This document shows, one piece after another, positions 17,982-27,863 of a DNA stretch of 56,956 nt. Source of the DNA: Gemmatimonadales bacterium (GTDB lineage: Bacteria > Gemmatimonadota > Gemmatimonadetes > Longimicrobiales > Gaopeijiaceae); contig REEG01000067.1 in NCBI GenBank assembly GCA_007695195.1, forward strand, positions 1-56,956. The letters run 5' to 3'. Position 1 is the first letter of the stretch; each line of letters starts with the position of its first letter. A program made the translations under genes and the position numbers. A model generated the notes under the pieces. That model searched no databases. It was not told where the DNA came from and saw only the letters and a program-made list of their open reading frames with translations.

Positions 17982-20395
17982 GCGCCGAGGCTTCGTCGGA
18001 TCCGATTCTCGATCCCGCACGCCTGGCGGCGCTGGAGTCCACCGGCCTCCTGGGCTCACCGTCCGAGCCGTCCTTTGACCGCCTTGTACGGTTGGCCACC
18101 CACCTTGTGGACGCTCCTATGGGAGCCGTCACCCTTATTGCCGAGGACCACCTCTTCTTCAAGAGTCTGGTGGGCATCGAGGGAGAGGTGGCCCAGGATC
18201 GAACCGCCACCCTGGGGCATTCATTCTGTCGGCGCACGCTGGATGCAGGAGCGCCGGTGGTCATGGAGGATGTCTCCGCGGATCCTCGGGCCAAGGACTC
18301 GGCGGCGGTGGTCGAGTTGGGTATTGCGGCCTACGCCGGGTTCCCCGTCCGTGCGCCCAACGGCCAGATCCTGGGTGCCCTGGCTGTGGCGGATCGGAGT
18401 CCCAGGCAATGGGACTCCCGGGACCTGGAGGGTCTCCGGGAAATTGCAGGCGCCGTGTCGGCCGAGATCCATCTGCGGTATGCCCTCTCCCACCTGGAAC
18501 TGAAGCGCGCAGAGTCCAGGGAAAACGAGATTCGCCTGCGACAGATCACCGAAAACCTCTCCGAAGCGGTCTGGATCTACAGCTTCGATTCCCGCACCGC
18601 GCTCTACGTCAGTCCCAGGGCGGAATCCATCTGGGGAATTCCTCTCCAGGAGCTCTACGACAATCCCCTCAACGTCCTGCGGCAGATTCCCCGCTCACAT
18701 CGTGGGAAGGTGCGCAAGGCCATCAGTCGAGGGCATCGAACGGAGGTCCGATGTCGCTTCGTGCGCCGCTCGGACGGGGCCCTGAGGTGGGTGCGGATCG
18801 TCGGTGTTCCCATCCGTGACGCTTCGGGTCGTCCCTACCGGGTTGCGGGGATCGTGGAGGATATCACCGCCACCCGGCAGATGGCCGAACGGGTACGGGC
18901 CCGCGAACTCCACTATCGAAGGTTGACGGCGGCAAGTAGGGATGCCGTCTTCGCCGTAGACAGTGAATTGCGGATCACCGAATTGAATCCATCCGGCGAG
19001 AAGATGCTGGGGTTGGAGCCCAGCGCCAGCCTCGGCCGACCGGTGCTCCCCCTTCTCCATCCGGACGATCGGAGTGAGATCGAGGAACGTGCGCGAAGAA
19101 TCTTCGATGGAAGGGATGAGGCCGGCGAGATGGAGGTTCGCGTCGTGGGTGGTGGTGGAAAGCCCCGGACGCTGCGGGTGACGGCGGCCCCCATCCGCGA
19201 ACCGGGAGGGGTGTCGGGCATCCACGGAGTGGCCAGGGACATCACAGAGGAGACCTCAGGCGATGGCGACAAGAGGCGGGCCCAACGATTGGCCAGCCTG
19301 GGGACGCTGGTGGGAGGGGTGGCCCACGAGCTGAATGACCCGCTCACATCGATCCGTGGGCTGCTCCAACTCCTGTTGGAAGGAGAAGTCGATCCGGATC
19401 GTCGAGATCTGCTGGAGGTGACCGTTCGGGAGGCGGAGCGTTCCGCCGCCCTGGTGTCGGACCTGCGTCGGCTGGCCCAGGGATCCACGCCCCTGGACGC
19501 CCGGAAGAAGACCCCGATCCAGGTGAACGAGATCGTGACCGAGGTCGTTCGCCTCCGTCGAGCCGGCATCGATGCTCAGGGGATCAATCTCAAGCTGGAC
19601 CTGGCGGAACGGCTTCCCCTCATCAAGGGGGATCAGCCACAGCTCGAGCAGATGCTCCTGAACCTTGTCGTCAACGCAGAGCAGGCGTTGAGGGATGTCG
19701 AGCATCCTCCAAAGACCCTGATCGTCCGAACCCGACCCAGCCGTGACGGGGTGACGCTTTCCGTCTTCGATACGGGGCCGGGAATCGCCCCGGAGCAACT
19801 CAGACGGATTTTCGAGCCCTTCTGGACCACAAGGTCCGGAACTCAGGGGCGCGGACTGGGGCTGAGTCTGGTCCACCGCATCGTAGTCGATCATAAGGGC
19901 GAGGTGGATGTTCAGAGCGAGCCGGGCGGGGGGACACTGTTCCTGGTCAAGCTCCCGCCCCTTGCCGGGGAGCGTTCCGAGCAGGAGCATCCTGAACTGC
20001 CTCCATTATCGGAAACCTCCGTCCGGGGGAAGCGGATTCTGGTGGTGGATGACGAGCCCGGAGTCAGGGCCGTGCTGGACCGATTCCTGACCCGCTGTGG
20101 GCACCAGGTCACCCTCGCCGAAGACGGGGCGGTGGCGCTGGACCGGATCGAGCAGGCGCCGGAATCCTATGACCTCATCCTGACTGACCTGAGAATGCCC
20201 GGAATCGATGGCGGAAACCTGGTTCGCCGTCTCAAACAGAGGCCGGAGTACGCGAACCGGGTGGTGTTCGTCACAGGGGACGTCATGGCCCCCGAGGTAC
20301 GCGGCCCTCATCTCGAGACGGCCATCCCGGTTGTTCAGAAGCCCTTTGATCTCGATCAGATCCGCCAGGTCGTGGCTCGACGGACCGGCACCTGA
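17978..20395 (+). CDS. hybrid sensor histidine kinase (GAF-PAS-PAS-HisKA-HATPase-REC)
   Basis: An 805-residue soluble hybrid kinase starting at a GTG that overlaps the cheX stop (GTGA). An N-terminal GAF domain (about 15-175) precedes two PAS domains (about 195-310 and 315-425). HisKA has H450 in AHELNDPLTSIRG, the HATPase has DTGPGIAP and GRGLGLSLV, and a C-terminal receiver has D737 (LTDLRMPG). It has no membrane segment, so it senses a cytoplasmic signal. Its place as the last gene of the chemotaxis operon suggests that it feeds into, or reads, the same behaviour circuit. It ends 3 bp from the converging DUF3014 gene. Confidence 0.92.
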   Translation: MSAEASSDPILDPARLAALESTGLLGSPSEPSFDRLVRLATHLVDAPMGAVTLIAEDHLFFKSLVGIEGEVAQDRTATLGHSFCRRTLDAGAPVVMEDVSADPRAKDSAAVVELGIAAYAGFPVRAPNGQILGALAVADRSPRQWDSRDLEGLREIAGAVSAEIHLRYALSHLELKRAESRENEIRLRQITENLSEAVWIYSFDSRTALYVSPRAESIWGIPLQELYDNPLNVLRQIPRSHRGKVRKAISRGHRTEVRCRFVRRSDGALRWVRIVGVPIRDASGRPYRVAGIVEDITATRQMAERVRARELHYRRLTAASRDAVFAVDSELRITELNPSGEKMLGLEPSASLGRPVLPLLHPDDRSEIEERARRIFDGRDEAGEMEVRVVGGGGKPRTLRVTAAPIREPGGVSGIHGVARDITEETSGDGDKRRAQRLASLGTLVGGVAHELNDPLTSIRGLLQLLLEGEVDPDRRDLLEVTVREAERSAALVSDLRRLAQGSTPLDARKKTPIQVNEIVTEVVRLRRAGIDAQGINLKLDLAERLPLIKGDQPQLEQMLLNLVVNAEQALRDVEHPPKTLIVRTRPSRDGVTLSVFDTGPGIAPEQLRRIFEPFWTTRSGTQGRGLGLSLVHRIVVDHKGEVDVQSEPGGGTLFLVKLPPLAGERSEQEHPELPPLSETSVRGKRILVVDDEPGVRAVLDRFLTRCGHQVTLAEDGAVALDRIEQAPESYDLILTDLRMPGIDGGNLVRRLKQRPEYANRVVFVTGDVMAPEVRGPHLETAIPVVQKPFDLDQIRQVVARRTGT

Positions 20396-20398
20396 TGG

Positions 20399-21232
20399 TT
20401 ATCGGCCGCTGCGGGCGAGTTCAGACTGGAGTTCCCGCACCTGCGCCTGGATCCGACGGGTGTTGTCCGGACCCATGCGTAGGAGCGCCTTTTCCGCTCC
20501 CCGGAGAGATTCGAGTTCCGGGTCCACGAACTCATGGACCGCTTCCACCGGTTCCACTTCCAGGAGTCCCTCCCGGGGCCGGGCCTCCAGAAGATTCCGA
20601 AGCGCCCGATCCAGCACGGTGGAGAACTCCTCGTCCGGGAGCCCCAGTTCTTCATAGGCCTCCTGAATCAGGGGGTAGAGTTGACTGTACGCCTGAACGG
20701 TCCCCTCCGGATCCAGGGAGGCGAAGGTGGCGGCCAGGAGATCGTACCGGGCGTAGCCCGCCGGGTCCATGTAGAGGCGACCCTCGATCTCTTCCACCGC
20801 AAACCCTTCGTCAGGCCGCATGAAGGATACATTGGCCGCCGGGTTCGATCCGCCGGCCAGGTCCACAACGGTTCTGACGAAGCGTTCGATGAGTCGATCG
20901 GTGGCCAGCCAGGTGGCCAACTGGGGGCGACTTGAAAGCCCCTGGACCATCCGTCGCACCAACTCGTCGCTGGCCGATAATTCCGGCAGGTCGATGGGAG
21001 GGGCTTCGGGCGGCGAGGGCGGCCGGGGTGCCTCGTCCTCCGGTTCCGGGAGGAGCGGCTCTTCCGCCACAGGCGGAGGGGCCGGTTCTTCGGAAGGTCG
21101 CAGCCAGAACCACAGGCCACCCACCAGCAGAAGCAGGATTCCCGCTGCAATGAGGATCCGGTTCAGGTTCCGGGACGATTCCGTTCGACGGCGTCGGGGA
21201 GACACGTGGGCTCGCTCGCGGTTTTTTGACAT
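20399..21232 (-). CDS. DUF3014 family membrane-anchored protein
   Basis: A 277-residue protein. A basic N-terminus is followed by a single membrane helix (about residues 22-44, ILIAAGILLLLVGGLWFWL), a Pro/Glu-rich linker and a globular C-terminal domain that matches DUF3014 in its motifs (WLATDRLIERFVRTVVDLA, YARYDLLAATFASLD). Function is unknown. I use the ATG at 21232 because the longer frame upstream lacks coding character. It is divergent from dps. Confidence 0.82.
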   Translation of the reverse strand: MSKNRERAHVSPRRRRTESSRNLNRILIAAGILLLLVGGLWFWLRPSEEPAPPPVAEEPLLPEPEDEAPRPPSPPEAPPIDLPELSASDELVRRMVQGLSSRPQLATWLATDRLIERFVRTVVDLAGGSNPAANVSFMRPDEGFAVEEIEGRLYMDPAGYARYDLLAATFASLDPEGTVQAYSQLYPLIQEAYEELGLPDEEFSTVLDRALRNLLEARPREGLLEVEPVEAVHEFVDPELESLRGAEKALLRMGPDNTRRIQAQVRELQSELARSGR

Positions 21233-21425
21233 TGGGGGGCGGGCAACGCGGCGTCCCGGCTCTGCCCTTGTGCTACAGCCGTATGCCTGTGCCTCGCCGA
21301 CTCCGGGCAAGGTTGCCAGCCCGGGTCTTTCCTTCGATAGTCGGTGAGGGCGGGTTTCGTTCCCGACGGGGTCCCGTCGACGGCCCGCTCCCACTGTGAC
21401 TTTCGACCCGGAGAGACCCTGAACC

Positions 21426-21899
21426 ATGACCGACCGAACGCCCGAAATAGAAGAGAACACCCAGGACAGCGCCGTCGTGAAGGCATTGCGGCAGGTAGTA
21501 GCGGATTCCTATGCGCTTCTTGGACAGACGCACCTGTGTCACTGGAACGTCCGGGGACCGTCCTTCTTCTCGCTCCATAACGCTTTCGAAGAACAGTACA
21601 CCGAACTCTTCACGGCCATCGACGAACTGGCCGAGAGAATCCGTGCGCTGGGGGCGTTGGCTCCTGGAGGACTCCAGAACCTCGCCACCATGGCCGGGAT
21701 GGAAGAGATCTCCGAGGACGCTTCATCGCAGGAGATGGTGGCTCACCTTCTGCGTGCGAACCAGAAGTTGGTGGGTGATCTCATGAGAGCCCGGGACCTG
21801 GCCGGTGAATCGGGAGATGTGGAGACGGAAGATCTCATGATTGCCCGGGCTCAGGTTCATCAGAAGACCATCTGGATGCTGAAGAGTTTCCTGGCCTGA
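21426..21899 (+). CDS. dps: Dps-like ferritin (DNA-protecting, iron-storing)
   Basis: A 157-residue ferritin-like protein that oxidises Fe(II) with peroxide at the dimer interface and stores iron. The intersubunit ferroxidase ligands are all present at the family spacing: H39 (CHWNVRG), H51, E55, D66 and E70 (DELAERI). The N-terminal tail is short and acidic, so DNA binding is uncertain. GGAGAG precedes the ATG. Confidence 0.92.
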   Translation: MTDRTPEIEENTQDSAVVKALRQVVADSYALLGQTHLCHWNVRGPSFFSLHNAFEEQYTELFTAIDELAERIRALGALAPGGLQNLATMAGMEEISEDASSQEMVAHLLRANQKLVGDLMRARDLAGESGDVETEDLMIARAQVHQKTIWMLKSFLA

Positions 21900-21949
21900 T
21901 CCGTAGTCGTCCTTGGTGGCCGAAGTTTCCCTTTCAAAGGAGTGGTCGG

Positions 21950-22531
21950 ATGATCTGGATTGTCCTCCTGGTGGTGGTGCTTCTCGGGGTCTTCTTCATG
22001 ATGACCTACAACCGTCTCGTGCAGATGCGGGAGCGGTTCAAGAATGCCTTCGCCCAGATCGATGTACAGCTCAAGCGGCGATATGACCTGATCCCCAACC
22101 TGGTGGAAACCGCGAAAGGGTACATGAAGCACGAGCGTGAGACACTGGAAGCCGTGATCCAGGCGAGGAACCAGGCTCGGGCAGCCGAGGAGCGGGCCGC
22201 GGGGGCGCCGGGGGATCCTCAGGCCATGAAGGGGCTCATGGCCGCGGAGCAGACCCTGACCGGGACCATGGGGCGCTTCTTTGCCCTTTCGGAGAACTAT
22301 CCGGACCTGAAGGCAAGTGAGAACATGCGCTCGCTCCAGGAAGAGCTGTCGTCCACGGAGAATCGCATCGCCTTTTCCCGGCAGGCCTACAACGACGCCG
22401 TAATGCGGTACAACACCCTTCGGGCCACCGTCCCCACCAATATCGTGGCCAACGCCTTCAACTTCGGTCCCGCCGAGCTCTTCGAGATCGATGTGGAGGA
22501 GGAGCGCCAGGCGCCTCGCGTCTCCTTCTGA
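21950..22531 (+). CDS. lemA: LemA family protein
   Basis: A 193-residue protein with one N-terminal membrane helix (residues 2-19) and the LemA helical domain (YNRLVQMRERFKNAFAQIDV, RRYDLIPNLVETAKGY). Family function is not settled. LemA genes are commonly paired with M48 metalloproteases or TPM proteins, as here. An AAAGGAG Shine-Dalgarno is present. Confidence 0.93.
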   Translation: MIWIVLLVVVLLGVFFMMTYNRLVQMRERFKNAFAQIDVQLKRRYDLIPNLVETAKGYMKHERETLEAVIQARNQARAAEERAAGAPGDPQAMKGLMAAEQTLTGTMGRFFALSENYPDLKASENMRSLQEELSSTENRIAFSRQAYNDAVMRYNTLRATVPTNIVANAFNFGPAELFEIDVEEERQAPRVSF

Positions 22532-22541
22532 CCGCAGCGCT

Positions 22542-24422
22542 TTGGATTTCTTTCAGGCGCAGGAGAATGCCCGCCGGCAGAGTCAACTGCTGGTGGGCCT
22601 TTTCGCTGCAGCCGTCCTGAGCATCATCATCGGGGTGTATCTGACCCTGATGATTGTGGGCGGCGTTGGGCTCGGGACCGGGGTCGGGTTCGATCCCATC
22701 CTCTTTGGTGTGGTGGCTCTGGGTACGCTGGGTCTGATCGGGGGAGGGAGCCTGGTCCGAACGGCCCAGCTCAGAAAGGGCGGATCCGCCGTGGCGGAGC
22801 TCATGGGAGGGCGTGCGGTGGATCCCGCCACCCGGGATCCTCGCGAGCGGCAGCTCATGAATGTGGTTGAAGAGATGTCGTTGGCCTCCGGTATGCCCGT
22901 ACCGGCCGTGTACGTCATGGATGGCGAGCCCGGCATCAACGCCTTCGCGGCCGGGTACACCATCCATGATGCCGCCGTCGCCGTGACCCGCGGAACGCTC
23001 CAGAAGCTGAACCGAGAGGAGTTGCAGGGTGTGGTGGCCCATGAGTTCAGCCACATCCTCAATGGGGATATGCGGCTCAATATCCGGCTGATCGGCCTGC
23101 TCTTCGGCATTCTCCTTCTGGCCGTGGTGGGACGGGGCCTCCTCCGAGGTCAGATGGTTCGTCGCCGGCGGGAAAACCAGGCGGGACTCTTCCTCGGGCT
23201 CGCCCTGGTGGCGCTAGGGTACGTCGGGGTCTTCTTCGGCAAGCTCATCAAGGCGGCCGTATCCCGGCAACGGGAGTTCCTGGCCGACGCTGCGGCGGTG
23301 GAATTCACGAGGAATCCGCGGGGGATTGCCGGTGCCCTGGCGAAGATCGGAAAGGACCATGAGGGGTCCCGCATCCAGGATCACCACGCGGAGGAGCTGA
23401 GCCACCTCTTCTTCTCCAACGGCCTGGGCAGCGCCTTCGCCCGGAGCCTGGCCACCCACCCCCCGCTGCAGGAGCGGATCCGTCGATTGGATCCGCGGTT
23501 CCAGCCATCCACCCCGCCGGAGGTCACTGGTGGACCGAGAGCCGCCGGGGTGGGGGGCGGTGACGCAGCGGCCGGCTTGGCAGGCATAGCCCCGTCGGCG
23601 GGCCTGGCCGGCGGCCCCGCGTCCGTTCGGGGTGCTGTGGGCTCTACCGGACCGAATCAGGTCGCCCGGGCCAGGGAGCTCCTTCGACAGATCCCGGAGC
23701 GCCTCCGTGAGGCCGCCCACGACCACGACGGAGTCCAGGCCCTTATCCTGGGACTCCTGGGTGGACGGGATCCCGCCAGCGACCAGGCACGGAGCACCGA
23801 GGCCGCTCGTCTCGGTTCGGAGGTCCAGGCGAAGCTGGCCCGACTGGTCCCGTCGCTGGAGCGACTCCCGGTCGAGGCCCGCCTCCCCCTGGTAGATCTC
23901 AGTATGTCGGCGCTTCACGGCCTTTCCGAGAAGGAAGGCCGGGCGCTGGCCAACGCCGCCGATGCTGTTGTGCGGGCCGATGGGGAAGTCCGTGCCTTCG
24001 ACTTTGTCCTTACCCATATCCTCTGGCGCCACCTCCCGGGCCGGGGACGACGAGGGCGTCGAGGGGGGAAGACCATTCGGAGCGTGGACGGGATCCGAAA
24101 CGAGGTGGCTCTGGTTCTTTCCGCCCTCGCGTGGCAGGCCGGTAGCTCACCCGCCGAGGTTACGGCTAGCTTCGAACGCGGGGTGGCGGTTCTGGCCAAT
24201 GAACCGGGGTCGACCCTCCATCCGGCGCCCCGTGAGGCTATTTCGTTCTCGGGCCTGGACCAGGCCCTGGAACGTATTGAGCGGGCGAAACTGGAGGTTC
24301 GAGGCAAGGTACTGGAAGCGTGCGCTGCCGTGATCCTCACCGATGAACCCGCACCGCCAGAGCTGGTGGAACTCCTGCGGGGTGTAGCGGAGAGTCTGGA
24401 GCTCCCGCTCCCTCCCTTCTGA
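22542..24422 (+). CDS. M48-family membrane metalloprotease with long C-terminal extension
   Basis: A protein of about 626 residues. Two N-terminal membrane helices precede an HtpX-like M48 domain with zinc motif H167-E-F-S-H171 and third ligand E245 (REFLADAAA), flanked by two more helices. The last 300 residues are an extra soluble part, including a segment (LSEKEGRALANAADAVVRADGEV) that resembles TerB/DjlA-type helices. I prefer the TTG at 22542 (LDFFQAQENA) because it falls after the lemA stop; an ATG at 22491 in the same frame would overlap lemA by 41 bp. It probably degrades damaged membrane proteins together with LemA. Confidence 0.88.
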   Translation: MDFFQAQENARRQSQLLVGLFAAAVLSIIIGVYLTLMIVGGVGLGTGVGFDPILFGVVALGTLGLIGGGSLVRTAQLRKGGSAVAELMGGRAVDPATRDPRERQLMNVVEEMSLASGMPVPAVYVMDGEPGINAFAAGYTIHDAAVAVTRGTLQKLNREELQGVVAHEFSHILNGDMRLNIRLIGLLFGILLLAVVGRGLLRGQMVRRRRENQAGLFLGLALVALGYVGVFFGKLIKAAVSRQREFLADAAAVEFTRNPRGIAGALAKIGKDHEGSRIQDHHAEELSHLFFSNGLGSAFARSLATHPPLQERIRRLDPRFQPSTPPEVTGGPRAAGVGGGDAAAGLAGIAPSAGLAGGPASVRGAVGSTGPNQVARARELLRQIPERLREAAHDHDGVQALILGLLGGRDPASDQARSTEAARLGSEVQAKLARLVPSLERLPVEARLPLVDLSMSALHGLSEKEGRALANAADAVVRADGEVRAFDFVLTHILWRHLPGRGRRGRRGGKTIRSVDGIRNEVALVLSALAWQAGSSPAEVTASFERGVAVLANEPGSTLHPAPREAISFSGLDQALERIERAKLEVRGKVLEACAAVILTDEPAPPELVELLRGVAESLELPLPPF

Positions 24423-24539
24423 GGAGAGAACCCGGTCCCGTTCGCAGAGGCTTCGCCGACGGGCAACCGGACGGCGTGGAAGGTGTAGGAAACCGGACCC
24501 GGTCCCCACCGCACCACTGCCCCGCATCCCCCAGGCTCC

Positions 24540-26066
24540 ATGACGCCCAATCGCCGAAGCGACCCGACTTCCGGGGGACCGGAGGAACCGCCCGGTTCAT
24601 CCCAGGGACTCCCTTCCCGGGACTCTCGTACTCGCAGCCCCCTTCTCCGGTGGGGCATCGGGATCGGCACCGGCGTCATGACGCTGGCCATTGCCGTGCT
24701 CCTGGTGGCCTGGACCCTGCAGCCGGAGACGTTGCCTGAGGCCTGGGCGCCCCCGGAAGCGGTTCATGCGCCGGCGGCGCCGGCCCTGGCCGCGGTGCCA
24801 TCCACCCTCCGGGTCCCGGTGGTGGCCGGCCCCGACGTGATCTCCTCGCTTCTGGAGAGTCAGGTTCCGCGTCGTTTCGGCGATCTTGGAGAGGCCCTCA
24901 GCGTCGATGCGGTTCCCGGACTCACCTTCGCCTTTGAGGCCGAGCGGTCTGCGGTGGAGTCCCGAGTGGTGGGAGACCGACTCAGTCTGCGCACCGAGGT
25001 GGCCTACGAGGCTCGCGGTCGATGGGATTCTGGATTTCTTCCCAGCATGGGCGGAGGGTGTCCGGTGGGGGATGAGCCGCGACCGCGTATGGAGATTGTC
25101 CTCACGGTGGCCCCCGAACTGTCGTCGGAGTGGGTGGTGGATGCCGAGTTGGAGGTTGTCTCGGTTCGACCGGTCTCCGACACTGGGCGGGATCGGTGTC
25201 GCCTCGGTGGATCGAGCCTCGATGTGACCGATGCCCTCTCGGCTCTGGTTGAGGAGGAGTTGACTCGCGCCCTTCCCGAACTCCGTTCCCAACTCCAGTC
25301 CCTGGATGTCTCCAGTCTTCTGGCAACCCAGTGGTCCCGGCTGGAAGACCCCATCGCCATCGGGCCTGAGGCCTGGTTGTCCCTGGGACCGCAGGGGCTG
25401 GCACTGGGGGGAATATCGGGAGAGAACGGAGCCTTCCGGATGGACGCGGAACTGACACTCCAACCTCGGGTGCTCCTCCTTTCCGATGTAGACGACAAGC
25501 CTGCCTCGAATGCGGTGGAGCCCCCGGAGCAGGGGCTCTCCGTGGAGGTCATCGCAGGATTCGCCGAGCTCTCAAGGGCGATCCGCGATCACATGGGCGG
25601 AGAGCTCCTCACCGTGGCAGGGCGGGAGGTGGAAGTACGCGACGTGAGGGTGTGGGGACTGGACGATGGCCGTCTGGTGGCCGAGGTTGCCCTGGCGAGG
25701 GGCTTTCAGGGTACCGTGTGGGGCGCGGGCACCCCGACGCTGTCAGCGGACGGGACCCTCACCCTACCGGATCTTGAGTTCGTCCTGGCTACGTCCAATC
25801 CGCTGGCCATGCTGGCCACTCGAGGATTTCGGAGCAGCCTCGAGGTCCTCCTTCGGGACCGTCTTCGCTGGTCCACCTCCCATCTTCTGAGGGATCTGGG
25901 CCTACCGATGGGGATCCTCCTGGAGCAGGAGCTCTTTCCAGGCATCGTGCTGGAGGGCACGGTGGAAGATATCTCCCTGGACACGATCCAGGTCTCGGCC
26001 GCTGGGGTGCGTCTTACCGTCCGCCCCCAGGTCGACCCTCGGATCCGGGTGGCCTCGTTCTGGTGA
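24540..26066 (+). CDS. DUF4403 family protein
   Basis: A 508-residue protein with one membrane helix at about residues 38-60, then a periplasmic DUF4403 region (STLRVPVVAGPDVISSLLES; WSRLEDPIAIGPEAWLSLGPQ). DUF4403 proteins of other diderms have a tandem lipid-binding-like fold, and a role in lipid handling is a guess. Two cysteines (GGGCPVGD, DRCRLGG) could form a disulfide. Confidence 0.8.
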   Translation: MTPNRRSDPTSGGPEEPPGSSQGLPSRDSRTRSPLLRWGIGIGTGVMTLAIAVLLVAWTLQPETLPEAWAPPEAVHAPAAPALAAVPSTLRVPVVAGPDVISSLLESQVPRRFGDLGEALSVDAVPGLTFAFEAERSAVESRVVGDRLSLRTEVAYEARGRWDSGFLPSMGGGCPVGDEPRPRMEIVLTVAPELSSEWVVDAELEVVSVRPVSDTGRDRCRLGGSSLDVTDALSALVEEELTRALPELRSQLQSLDVSSLLATQWSRLEDPIAIGPEAWLSLGPQGLALGGISGENGAFRMDAELTLQPRVLLLSDVDDKPASNAVEPPEQGLSVEVIAGFAELSRAIRDHMGGELLTVAGREVEVRDVRVWGLDDGRLVAEVALARGFQGTVWGAGTPTLSADGTLTLPDLEFVLATSNPLAMLATRGFRSSLEVLLRDRLRWSTSHLLRDLGLPMGILLEQELFPGIVLEGTVEDISLDTIQVSAAGVRLTVRPQVDPRIRVASFW

Positions 26067-26223
26067 GGGGTGGCGTGAGGCGCCGGACCTTCCGACATTT
26101 GCCTCCTGATCCCCATGCTCCTTGACTCAGTCTGCCCGCCGATGTGCCAGGGGAGACAGGGGTCGGCAGAGCCGGCGCGAGCCAACTGGAACCATTCCCA
26201 ATTGCACAGGAGTCCGAAGGCCG

Positions 26224-26751
26224 GTGAAACAGAAGACGCTGGCTGCCGTGATCGTGAGCGTCATCCTGGCGGCCGATCTCCTGACCAAGTGGTGGGCGCT
26301 TCAGGCGCTCTCCGACGGTCGGCGGATGGAGCTCCTGGGTGGCCTGATTCCCCTCACGTTGGCCTTCAACCGGGGGGCTGCCTTCGGTCTTTCCATCGGA
26401 GATGACCCCCGCTGGATCTTCATCCCCATTACCGTGGGTGCGGTGATCTTCCTCACCGCCCTCATTCTGACGTCGGGGCCGCAGCAGCGACTCCGGAGTC
26501 TGGCGTCGGCCCTGGTGCTGGGCGGTGCGCTTGGCAACCTCTACGACCGGATACGGTGGGACCGGGGGGTGGTGGACTTCATCGGACCCATCGATCTGGG
26601 CTTCATGTACTGGCCCATCTTCAATGTGGCCGATATGGCCATTACGGTGGGAGCCATCCTCCTGGCCATCCACTTCTGGCGGGAGGACATGGCCGAGAAT
26701 GAAGCATCCCCGGCCGTGGAGCCGTCGCTGGACCGGAGCCCGTCCGGGTGA
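26224..26751 (+). CDS. lspA: lipoprotein signal peptidase (signal peptidase II)
   Basis: A 175-residue inner-membrane aspartic protease that cleaves prolipoproteins before the lipidated cysteine. Four membrane helices are visible. The catalytic pair is D118 (GVVDFI) and D137 (FNVADMAI), and the AFNRGAAFG and GNLYDR motifs are intact. A GTG start at 26224 with AGGAG upstream gives the normal length; an ATG at 26122 would add an atypical basic tail. The stop overlaps the GTG of the mechanosensitive channel gene. Its substrates include the lipobox proteins in this window. Confidence 0.93.
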   Translation: MKQKTLAAVIVSVILAADLLTKWWALQALSDGRRMELLGGLIPLTLAFNRGAAFGLSIGDDPRWIFIPITVGAVIFLTALILTSGPQQRLRSLASALVLGGALGNLYDRIRWDRGVVDFIGPIDLGFMYWPIFNVADMAITVGAILLAIHFWREDMAENEASPAVEPSLDRSPSG

Positions 26752-27863
26752 GGGAGCGCTTCGCCGAGGTCTTCGCCGAGTCGGACCTCCTGCAGTGGGA
26801 ATTCCTGGGGAACAGTCTGCTGTCCTGGGTTGTGGCCTTGGGAATCATGATCCTGGCCTACCCCACCCTCCGCTTCTCCCTCTCCGTTGTGGTCAATCGG
26901 CTCGAGAAGTTTTCGGCCGGCACTCCAGGGCGCGTGGACGAGATCCTGGCCCAACTCCTCGGGAAGACGAAGCCCTTTCTGGTCTTCCTGGGTGCCCTGT
27001 GGCTCGCCTCCCTGGCTTTGGGCGAGCCGTGGAGTGGCCGGACCGCACTCCTGGTCAAACTCGCCTTCCTCGTCCAGGCCGGGCTCTGGGCGGCGGATGC
27101 GATCCACTGGATCCTGGAGCGCTACCGCCTTCATCAGTTGGACGACGACCCGGGTGCGGCCACCGCCATCGGCGCCATGGGGTTCCTGGTTCGGGTCGCC
27201 GTCTGGGCCGTGATCCTGCTCTCGGTCCTCTCACTCCTGGACTTCGAGATCGGGCCGGCGCTGGCGGGCCTCGGCGTTGGCGGTATCGCCATTGCCCTGG
27301 CGGTGCAGAACATTCTCGGGGATCTCTTCGCCTCACTCTCCATCATCTTCGACCGCCCCTTCGTGATCGGGGACTTCATCATCGTGGGAAGCGAGATGGG
27401 GACGGTGGAGCACGTCGGTCTGAAGACGACGCGGGTGCGGGCCCTCTCCGGCGAGCAACTCATCTTCTCGAACTCGGACCTCCTCTCATCCCGGGTCCGG
27501 AACTTCAAGCGGATGGACGAGCGTCGCATCCTCTTCCACTTCGGCGTCCAGTATGACACCGGCTACGACAGGCTCAAGAAGATTCCCCAGGTGGTGAGTG
27601 AGGTGGTGGAAGAGGCCCCGAACTGCCGATTCGATCGGGCCCACTTTTCCGAGTTCGGTGATTCATCCCTGGATTTCGAGGTGGTCTACTTCATGACCGT
27701 CCCGGACTTCACCTCGTTTCGCGATACGCAGCAGGCCATCAACCTGGGTCTCTACCGCCGCATGGAGGAAATGGGCGTGAGTTTCGCCTTCCCCACCCGA
27801 ACCCTGCACCTGAATGTGGACGGGGCGACTGTAGAGGCGCTCGCGCCTACCCGCCCAGAATGA
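26748..27863 (+). CDS. small-conductance mechanosensitive channel (MscS family)
   Basis: A 371-residue protein with four or five N-terminal membrane helices and the MscS pore and beta domain (GVGGIAIALAVQNILGDLFA, DRPFVIGDFI). It opens under membrane tension to release solutes on osmotic downshock. It starts at a GTG overlapping the lspA stop. Its 3' end overlaps the converging oxidoreductase gene by 17 bp. Confidence 0.92.
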   Translation: MRERFAEVFAESDLLQWEFLGNSLLSWVVALGIMILAYPTLRFSLSVVVNRLEKFSAGTPGRVDEILAQLLGKTKPFLVFLGALWLASLALGEPWSGRTALLVKLAFLVQAGLWAADAIHWILERYRLHQLDDDPGAATAIGAMGFLVRVAVWAVILLSVLSLLDFEIGPALAGLGVGGIAIALAVQNILGDLFASLSIIFDRPFVIGDFIIVGSEMGTVEHVGLKTTRVRALSGEQLIFSNSDLLSSRVRNFKRMDERRILFHFGVQYDTGYDRLKKIPQVVSEVVEEAPNCRFDRAHFSEFGDSSLDFEVVYFMTVPDFTSFRDTQQAINLGLYRRMEEMGVSFAFPTRTLHLNVDGATVEALAPTRPE

